Below, piece after piece: positions 1-5,618 of a DNA stretch of 9,457 nt. Position 1 is the first letter of the stretch. Each line of letters opens with the position of its first letter. Both the position numbers and the translations under genes were made by a program. Origin of the DNA: Candidatus Latescibacterota bacterium (lineage in GTDB: Bacteria; Latescibacterota; 4484-107; B68-G9); assembly GCA_012962735.1 (NCBI GenBank), contig DTXA01000262.1, positions 1 through 9,457 of the forward strand, given 5' to 3'. Below the pieces are notes generated by a model that worked only from the letters and a program-made list of their open reading frames with translations, had not been told where the DNA came from and did not search any database.

Positions 1-663
1 AAAATCGAAGCGAGGACGGAAGGGATGGACGAAGTAGGAGCCCACTGTCCCCACGAGCGACTCGATGATATATGCTATCACTAACGCCCATACGTCCCTC
101 AGAAGGAAGGCCAGAACTACGGCGACCAAGGTACCCGTCCCGTTCGTCAGGACCCTGAGACAGCTTCGACGGCGAAAGTCCATCTCTTTCTGTAACAAGA
201 TGAAGCCGATGTTCTTAAGGCCGGATATGAAGAAGACGACCGAGGCTGCCTTGAGGAGGGGAGTCAATTCGCTCCGATGGAAGAAAGAGGAAAGGACCGG
301 GGCCGAAAGGAAGAGTAGAAGCCAAAGGGCTATGCCCCTAAATATCGATATAGTCCAGGCTGTATTCAACAAACGCTCATCCACCCTTTTACGTTGAACG
401 ATGGCCATCTCCACTCCGGTGGTGGCATTTGTGAAGACCTCCAACCCTACCAGGGCCACCATCACCACGCCCATCAACCCGAAATCTTCGGGAAATAGAA
501 GCCTGGCCAGAAATATGGATCTGACCAAGCCCAAAACCTTATTTATCCCTAAGGCCGAAGAGACCCAGAACCCCCCTTTGAGAATCTCTTCGGTGAGTTT
601 ATCGCCACCTAAGAAGGCGTAGAGATACCCTTTCGCCTTTCGTACAACTAACCGATCGCCCAC
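1..663 (-). CDS. Wzx-type polysaccharide/oligosaccharide flippase, N-terminal 221 residues (3' end outside window)
   Basis: Membrane flippase of the MOP superfamily (Polysacc_synt/WzxC-like), expected to flip undecaprenyl-pyrophosphate-linked repeat units across the inner membrane. The frame is open from 663 to the left edge without a stop. Near residues 26-31 it reads ILKGGFW, then KVLGLVRSIFLARLLFPEDF with GLMG, the usual N-terminal helix and R-x-L-x-P-x-D-F-G signature of the family. Near residue 150 comes GLKNIGFILLQKEMDFRR, matching the 'LQRELDF+R' segment of WzxC-like flippases. Hydrophobic helices alternate with short basic loops throughout. No ATG is usable: TAG lies in frame at 696-694, and the first in-frame GTG is at 663-661. 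That GTG overlaps by one base the stop of a 9-codon leader (see 663-692), which supports it. It starts 70 nt after the polymerase stop, in the same operon. Family certain; exact start moderate; substrate unknown. Confidence 0.88.
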   Translation of the reverse strand, partial: MGDRLVVRKAKGYLYAFLGGDKLTEEILKGGFWVSSALGINKVLGLVRSIFLARLLFPEDFGLMGVVMVALVGLEVFTNATTGVEMAIVQRKRVDERLLNTAWTISIFRGIALWLLLFLSAPVLSSFFHRSELTPLLKAASVVFFISGLKNIGFILLQKEMDFRRRSCLRVLTNGTGTLVAVVLAFLLRDVWALVIAYIIESLVGTVGSYFVHPFRPRFDF

Positions 664-692
664 TATCTCGAGAGCTTTGGATGACAGTACAT
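663..692 (-). other. Possible 9-codon leader minicistron coupled to the flippase start
   Basis: A Shine-Dalgarno-like AAGGTGGAG at 711-703 sits 10 nt before an ATG at 692-690. This ATG opens a frame of nine codons (MYCHPKLSR) ending in TAG at 665-663. The last G of that stop is the first base of the flippase GTG, giving TAGTG, an arrangement typical of termination-reinitiation. The flippase GTG has no good ribosome binding site of its own. Seen: the motif and the overlap. Inferred: that the minicistron is translated. The alternative is that a one-base indel has broken an originally longer N-terminus. Confidence 0.4.
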
Positions 693-733
693 ACTATTTT
701 TGCTCCACCTTAGGCCGCACCCCCTATCTCACG

Positions 734-2101
734 CTACTGTCCCCCCCCCTCGGGGACGGCCTCCGCCTCCTGAATCTCCGGCAGTTTTATCACCATCGCA
801 GCCAAGACCCAGAAGGGTTCCATAATCCGGACTATGATGATAGTGTTAGAGCCGACCGAATGTGCCAACATAGCTATAAGCCCCGCCAAGAACCCGAGGG
901 AAAGCCCTCTGAAAAGGGGGTCCCTTGCCCTCCGATATGCCACCCGGGCCTTTACGAAGAGGGAGTAGATCAACCATACGAACGTGCTGAATCCCAGGAT
1001 ACCTGTCTCTACTAATACCCTAGCGTACTGGGCATCTAAGAAGCGGTAACCCGTGATTCCATAACCCAATAAAGGATGTTCTATCCAATCTTTAGTGACC
1101 ACATCCGTCCAACTCCGAATTCGAGCGGAAGTAGAAGTATCCAGGCGGATGCCGCCGATCTGTATCTGCCCCGGCTGAGGTTTCTGAGTAAAAGTATACA
1201 TTATTCTGTTTTTAACGCTCTGAGGCACCACAAAGGGTAGCAAAAGCGACAACAGCACAGCGCCCACGATGAGGGGCACCCGCTTCTCGCTGTAGATCAA
1301 AAATGCGATGAACATAGGTATGACCGCTACATAGGCCCCCCTCGACCTGGTGACCAGAAAGGGAACCACGATCAGGAGCGCCAACGCCGCTAAAGCGAAC
1401 TTTTGTCTTCGGGACTCCGAGGTCAAAAGCAGCCCGGTCACTATAGACAACATGAGCACCAGATATCCTCCGAAGGTATTGGGCTCCGCTTCTTCCCCCT
1501 CGAATGGGGCCGAGACCCTCTGTCCAGAGGGGATCTGGAGGATACCTATGACGCTCACGATGGCGCAGGTCACAAGTAGAGCCATGAGGAAATTTTTGAC
1601 GTGCTTCCCTTCCGTGATGAAGTTCACCGTCATGAAATAGATAATAAAGTATTCTATATACTTGAGCACAAAGAAGAAGCCGGTCTTAAAGCTCACCCGA
1701 TCAGCTATGATCCCTATGGCGGTCGAAAAGGCACAGGCCATAGCATAATATAGGATGGGCCGGTTAAGGGGAGTCCGGGCGAATAGTCCCAGCTCCTTAT
1801 AGATGGCCGTCCGCACGAACCAGCTGAACCCGATGAGCAACAGCAAAAAATCGTCGAGCCTCAGCGTCACCCCCCTTCCAAGGGCAGCCCCGCCTCCGAC
1901 CCGACCAACCACGATCTCCGGGGATAGCAACATAGAGAATATCAGCACATAAAGGGCTATCTGTGTACTTGCGAAACAGCCTATAAATATCGCAAGCCCT
2001 ACCCCCAGAACCACCGCCATCTTAGGGGAAACGCTCGTCACCCCGGCAGCTATAAGTAAGGTGAAGATGAATATAAATATGAAAACCAAATACATCCGCA
2101 T
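734..2101 (-). CDS. O-antigen ligase/Wzy-type polysaccharide polymerase (Wzy_C family)
   Basis: Polytopic inner-membrane protein of 455 residues, predicted to polymerise (or ligate) undecaprenyl-linked repeat units on the periplasmic face. Roughly ten or more hydrophobic helices are visible. Family landmarks are PNTFGG near 207-212, TRSRGAY near 251-257, which opens the Wzy_C region, and a large periplasmic loop carrying EHPLLGYG near 341-348 and the ETGILGF segment near 365-371. The start is the ATG at 2101-2099, with GGAG at 2113-2110 spaced 8 nt. A longer reading from GTG at 2131 is rejected because that codon lies inside a terminator stem. The gene follows the terminator of the small membrane protein and precedes the flippase, the classical wzy/wzx pairing. 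Polymerase is favoured over ligase because of the Wzx/Wzz/Wza partners, but sequence alone does not decide. The C-terminal tail is short and acidic. Confidence 0.88.
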   Translation of the reverse strand: MRMYLVFIFIFIFTLLIAAGVTSVSPKMAVVLGVGLAIFIGCFASTQIALYVLIFSMLLSPEIVVGRVGGGAALGRGVTLRLDDFLLLLIGFSWFVRTAIYKELGLFARTPLNRPILYYAMACAFSTAIGIIADRVSFKTGFFFVLKYIEYFIIYFMTVNFITEGKHVKNFLMALLVTCAIVSVIGILQIPSGQRVSAPFEGEEAEPNTFGGYLVLMLSIVTGLLLTSESRRQKFALAALALLIVVPFLVTRSRGAYVAVIPMFIAFLIYSEKRVPLIVGAVLLSLLLPFVVPQSVKNRIMYTFTQKPQPGQIQIGGIRLDTSTSARIRSWTDVVTKDWIEHPLLGYGITGYRFLDAQYARVLVETGILGFSTFVWLIYSLFVKARVAYRRARDPLFRGLSLGFLAGLIAMLAHSVGSNTIIIVRIMEPFWVLAAMVIKLPEIQEAEAVPEGGGQ

Positions 2102-2109
2102 TATCGAAG

Positions 2110-2113
2110 CTCC
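2110..2113 (-). promoter_or_regulatory. Ribosome binding site fixing the polymerase start
   Basis: GGAG lies 8 nt upstream of ATG 2101-2099 and just downstream of the T-run of the preceding terminator. Its position argues for the 455-residue form of the polymerase over the 465-residue form. Confidence 0.7.
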
Positions 2114-2145
2114 AAAAAATTGGGGGCGCACGGTTGTGCGCCCCC
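2114..2145 (-). terminator. Rho-independent terminator (intra-operon)
   Basis: Read on the minus strand there is a perfect 10-bp stem, GGGGGCGCAC / GTGCGCCCCC (2145-2136 pairing with 2131-2122), with a 4-nt AACC loop. It is followed by AATTTTTT (2121-2114). It begins 9 nt after the stop codon of the 65-residue membrane protein and ends directly at the polymerase RBS. The stem is very GC-rich and should terminate efficiently. Expression of polymerase and flippase would then need read-through, antitermination or another promoter. Confidence 0.9.
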
Positions 2146-2154
2146 GGATCGGCT

Positions 2155-2352
2155 TTACCCCTTCTTCGCCTGCAACAACTGCAGGAGCCCGAAGTTCACC
2201 GCGAACAGCAGGCAGGTATTCGTGAACCTCAAAAACGCATTGGCCTCCAGGCCCGCTATCGGAGCCATAGCCAGTCGGGATATGATCCCGATGATCAGGC
2301 TAACCAATGCGACGATACCCGCCACGTACATCAGTATCCTCCAGGCCTTCAC
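2155..2352 (-). CDS. Small two-helix inner-membrane protein, unknown function (65 aa)
   Basis: Not recognised as a named family. The 65 residues form a short basic N-terminus (KAWR), a first hydrophobic helix (about residues 6-26), a short connector with the motif PIAGLEANAF, a second helix (about 40-58) and a basic end (QAKKG). N-in/C-in topology is likely. The start is GTG at 2352-2350 because a near-perfect AGGAGG (2366-2361) is spaced 8 nt from it; a GTG at 2361 overlaps the Shine-Dalgarno and is unlikely. The strong RBS and the strong terminator after it suggest high expression. Sitting between the Wzz/BY-kinase and Wzy, it may be an accessory subunit of the polymerase or co-polymerase, but that is inference from position. 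It is too small to carry an obvious catalytic domain. Confidence 0.75.
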   Translation of the reverse strand: MKAWRILMYVAGIVALVSLIIGIISRLAMAPIAGLEANAFLRFTNTCLLFAVNFGLLQLLQAKKG

Positions 2353-2360
2353 AGCGTTCA

Positions 2361-2366
2361 CCTCCT
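2361..2366 (-). promoter_or_regulatory. Strong ribosome binding site of the small membrane protein
   Basis: AGGAGG read on the minus strand, 8 nt before GTG 2352-2350. It decides between two in-frame GTG codons, since the upstream one (2361-2359) overlaps the site itself. Confidence 0.8.
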
Positions 2367-2370
2367 TTCA

Positions 2371-2557
2371 TCTATTGCATTTCTCAAACTCCCTCTTGAG
2401 CCTCCTCCTTGGCCTTCTCGATCTGCCTGGCCACCCGTCGAGATATCACCCTATGAAAGAGGGTAACTCTCCGGTGACGAACGAGAACACGGCAACAAGG
2501 CGATCACCAGGAACATCTTGATCTCCTGCCTTCATATAATAATCATGTCCCCGTGGG
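2371..2557 (-). other. Intergenic stretch with coding-like fragments in three frames (possible decayed small membrane protein)
   Basis: There is no convincing intact gene between the kinase stop and the small membrane protein, but the stretch does not look random. An ATG at 2516 with AGGAG 6 nt upstream (2527-2523) opens a 21-codon frame beginning MFLVIALLP and ending at 2451. The next frame holds FSFVTGELPSFIG. The third holds RRVARQIEKAKEEAQEGV, ending in TGA at 2386-2384. Joined across two small frameshifts these would make a protein of about 45 residues, with one membrane helix and a charged amphipathic tail. It could be a decayed or misassembled small gene, or very short genuine ORFs. 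No terminator or promoter is obvious here. Confidence 0.3.
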
Positions 2558-5554
2558 TCATCTCAAGACGATGCGGCCGGAAATCCCTTCCTTTTCCAAC
2601 TCCCCAGCCACCGCTTCCGCTTCGTCCCTTGTAGCGAAGGCCCCTACGAAAAGCCTGTACTCTGTGCCCTCGTCCGGCAGGCGCACCCGGACGGAATATG
2701 GGGAAAGCCCCTGTATACGCAACTTTTGGGCCTCTCGCTCGACGGCCCCTTCTGAGGGGAAGGAACCTACCAAAATAGCGTACGGCAGCTTCAAGACCCC
2801 AGCGTACTGGGCCCTCCCGGCCGCCACGAGCTGATCCGCTGTCCTCCTCGCCTCCTCCTCGGTCACGAAGTCCCCGACCAAGACCCTGTAAAACAGCCCT
2901 TTGTCGGGGATACGGGCGGAGGCCACGAACGCATTGTACCCCTTCTCCCTTAACAGGCCGACCTCCCGGTTGGCCAAGCTGAGGTATCTGTGGGAGGACA
3001 GGTGTACCACGTAGGGATGTCCCTCCTCCCCCGGCAGAGGGACGGGCTGGGGGCCCTCTGGTGCCGGAAGGCCTCCTTCGACGGGTTCCTCCTTCATCTC
3101 CTGAGGGCCTGAGATCTCCAATTCTGGGGACGACTCCTGGACCACCCCCTGTTTTTCCGGCCGTATCCTCCCGGTGAAGATCCGAAGGTAACCCCTCTGC
3201 CACAGGAACCCGACCCCCAGGGCGAAGATGAGAAGGACCAACCCGGCTGCCATCCATGGCCACATCTTCCTCCTGCCCGTCTCCTCAGGGGCCGGCCGTT
3301 CCTTCCGGAGGGATTCCAAGACCGTCGCAAAACGGTCTACAGCCCTGCCCTTCCGAGAAAACCTCGACATCCGGAACAACCGCTTCCACCACGGGCCCTC
3401 CTCCTGCCCGTACCCATAGTACCGACCGTACCTGTACCCCTGGAAATCCGGGCTCACCTCCGGCCTCAGCCCGTTCAGCACAACACCCAAGGTATTCGCC
3501 TTTACGCTATCCATCTGGACCTTCGCCCGCTTCAACGCCCCCCTTCCGATCTTCCCGACACGGTACACCAACAGTACCCCGTCCACCTTAGATCCCAGGA
3601 CCACGGCGTCCGCTACCGGCAATACCGGAGCAGAATCGAAGATGACCACATCGTACTGTTCCCGCACCTGCGAGATGAACTCGCCCATCCTATGGGAGCT
3701 GAGCAGCTCTGCGGGGTTGGGGGGAATGCCTCCAGATGTTATTATGTGAAGGTTGTCCATACCTGGGACCGCCAACAGGTCTTCCATTTCTATCTTGCCC
3801 ATCATAATGTCCGTCACCGTCCGCACAGCATCCTCCCACCTATGGCTCCCCAAGATCACCTCTGAAAGCCCAGGACTTTTGTCTATGCCGAATATCCTAG
3901 AGACCATAGGGACGCGCAGGTCCCCTTCCACCAGGAGGACCCGATTACCCGCTTGGGCTATAGCTATGGCCAAATTGACGGCCACCGTGGTCTTCCCCTC
4001 CGCACGGGAGGCGCTGGTGATCAAGAAGGTCTTAGCGCCCTGTTCTAACCCAATGAACTGCATATTAGTGCGCAGGGCTCTGTAACTTTCGGCGAGGGTG
4101 GACCGCGGGGCGAAGTGGGCGACCAGACGGGCCTTCATATCTAAGGTTTCTTCGTCATCCCGTTCTGCGTATTTCTCCAAAAGGGTCCTTTTGATCTCCT
4201 CGACCCCCATATGTGGGATGATCCCCAACACAGGGACTTCTAAGTACCTCTCCACGTCCTCTATCGCCCCTATGGAAGTGTCCAGGGACTCCACCACGAA
4301 AGCGAAGACCACACCTAAGACAAGACCCATAACGACCCCGGCGAAAGCGGCCGTCTTGGTCTTGGGGGGATTTATGGGATATCTGGGCCTCAGTGCCGGC
4401 CTCACTATGGACACTTCTTCAACCTTCTCAGATTCCTTGATCAGGGCCTCCTGGTACTTGGACTCTAACAAGCGCACGACATCCTTGATCACCTCGACTT
4501 CACGCTGTAACCTGTCCAATATCAGCCCTTCTTGAGGCAGGGCCTTGAACTCCTCGGTGAGGCGCTTCAGCTTCTGTTCCACCAATTCCTTCCGCCTCTC
4601 CAAGGTCTCCTTTTGGGCGGTCAGCTCTGCTATCATGCTCTCCGCTACTTCCTCTATTTCCGAGTCAATCCGCTGAATCTCGGGATGTCTTTCGGTATAT
4701 ACCTTCAGAAGCGTACCCCTCTGGAGTCTGAGGCTGACGAGACGGTCGTTGAGGGAGCGGAACACCCCGCTGGCCTGGTCCGCAAACAGGCCCATGGCCT
4801 CCTTTGAAAGGGGTTCCCTTCGCTTCAGCTGATCTATCATGGAGGAGATCTCCTTAAGGGTCCTGTCCAACTGCTCGTACTCCGACCTTGCCCTGCTCAG
4901 CTCCGAGATGACCTCAGACGTCCGGCTATCTAAATATATCAGGTCGTGCTCCTCCCGGAACTTCCGTAACGCCTCCTCCGCCTTTCTGAGCTCCTCCCTC
5001 TTTATGGCTAATTGTTGCTCTATGAACTTCTTGGCTTCTATTATCCTTTTATTTTTCTCCTCGGCGTTGTATTCCCTATATGCTTCCGCCACAGCGTTGG
5101 CAAGATGCTGGGCCTCCTTCGGGTCGGAGGAAGTGACTGTTATATCTATTATGTTGGTGTATCCCGCCACCCGTGTGCTCACCTTACTCTGGAGGTTGAG
5201 CACGATGCCCATAAGCCTCTCGTCGCTCCGGATCTGTTCCGAGGTCAAATCCGGGTCTATGTATCCAAGCTTCTTGGCCGCCCTCTCCATAACCGGATAG
5301 CTCCGGATAATCTCGGCCTGCGTATCAAGCCCTTCAGAGCCCCACCACGTCATAGTCTGCATATACAAACCGGTAAGTGTAAAGCTTTTCTCATACTTAA
5401 CACTTGCGGTAGCGGAGTACATAGGAACCGGCTTCTTCACAGTGGCGAAGGCGAAGCTGAAGAAGCCGAGGGTCAGCGTCGTGAAGAACACAACGGTCTT
5501 TCTCTTTCGCAATATTCGCCAGTAATCTCTGAGGCTCAGAGTATACTCCGGCAT
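2558..5554 (-). CDS. Wzz/BY-kinase polysaccharide co-polymerase with C-terminal membrane helix and two SPOR domains
   Basis: Controls chain length and export of polysaccharide by autophosphorylation cycles; an inner-membrane protein of 998 residues (usual Wzc-type about 720). In order: Wzz N-terminus (YWRILRKRK) and helix 1 at about 21-38; a long periplasmic coiled coil (about 165-380); PxxP-type segment RYPINPPK and helix 2 (402-421); BY-kinase domain with YRALRTN near 491, Walker A SRAEGKTT (516-523), Walker A' VEGDLR (542-547) and Walker B VVIFDSAPV (636-644); a tyrosine-rich run GYRYGRYYGYG (706-716), the likely autophosphorylation cluster. The family normally ends there. Here a third helix follows (about 764-784), then a Pro/Glu-rich linker and two SPOR-like repeats (about 847-912 and 924-990) placed in the periplasm. 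ATG at 5554 follows AAGGGG by 9 nt. It lies 64 nt after the exporter gene. Confidence 0.93.
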   Translation of the reverse strand: MPEYTLSLRDYWRILRKRKTVVFFTTLTLGFFSFAFATVKKPVPMYSATASVKYEKSFTLTGLYMQTMTWWGSEGLDTQAEIIRSYPVMERAAKKLGYIDPDLTSEQIRSDERLMGIVLNLQSKVSTRVAGYTNIIDITVTSSDPKEAQHLANAVAEAYREYNAEEKNKRIIEAKKFIEQQLAIKREELRKAEEALRKFREEHDLIYLDSRTSEVISELSRARSEYEQLDRTLKEISSMIDQLKRREPLSKEAMGLFADQASGVFRSLNDRLVSLRLQRGTLLKVYTERHPEIQRIDSEIEEVAESMIAELTAQKETLERRKELVEQKLKRLTEEFKALPQEGLILDRLQREVEVIKDVVRLLESKYQEALIKESEKVEEVSIVRPALRPRYPINPPKTKTAAFAGVVMGLVLGVVFAFVVESLDTSIGAIEDVERYLEVPVLGIIPHMGVEEIKRTLLEKYAERDDEETLDMKARLVAHFAPRSTLAESYRALRTNMQFIGLEQGAKTFLITSASRAEGKTTVAVNLAIAIAQAGNRVLLVEGDLRVPMVSRIFGIDKSPGLSEVILGSHRWEDAVRTVTDIMMGKIEMEDLLAVPGMDNLHIITSGGIPPNPAELLSSHRMGEFISQVREQYDVVIFDSAPVLPVADAVVLGSKVDGVLLVYRVGKIGRGALKRAKVQMDSVKANTLGVVLNGLRPEVSPDFQGYRYGRYYGYGQEEGPWWKRLFRMSRFSRKGRAVDRFATVLESLRKERPAPEETGRRKMWPWMAAGLVLLIFALGVGFLWQRGYLRIFTGRIRPEKQGVVQESSPELEISGPQEMKEEPVEGGLPAPEGPQPVPLPGEEGHPYVVHLSSHRYLSLANREVGLLREKGYNAFVASARIPDKGLFYRVLVGDFVTEEEARRTADQLVAAGRAQYAGVLKLPYAILVGSFPSEGAVEREAQKLRIQGLSPYSVRVRLPDEGTEYRLFVGAFATRDEAEAVAGELEKEGISGRIVLR

Positions 5555-5591
5555 ATCCCATCACCCCTTAGAGGTAAGCATTCAGCTATAT

Positions 5592-5613
5592 CTAAGCGAA
5601 GACTTTTTAGGGC
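5592..5613. repeat. Intergenic repeat, copy 1 (before the kinase gene)
   Basis: On the plus strand this site reads CTAAGCGAAG followed by ACTTTTTAGGGC. It matches copies at 7915-7937 and 7834-7861, which share GCGAAG, then AC(T/C)T(T/C)T, then a GG-rich end in GGG(A/G)C or AGGGC. It occupies most of the 64-nt gap between the exporter and the kinase. No strong hairpin is seen in this copy, unlike the other two. Confidence 0.5.
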
Positions 5614-5618
5614 ATATG

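Noticed and set aside
2129..2131. GTG at 2131 as start of the polymerase (465-residue form)
   Set aside because: It lies in the terminator stem and has no RBS; ATG 2101 has GGAG 8 nt upstream and begins directly before the first membrane helix.
2359..2361. GTG at 2361 as start of the small membrane protein
   Set aside because: It overlaps the Shine-Dalgarno; the GTG nine bases later is correctly spaced from it.
2532..3263. 243-residue minus-strand open frame inside the kinase gene
   Set aside because: Gly/Arg-rich shadow of a GC-rich gene in another frame; the overlapping kinase/SPOR frame has clear domains.
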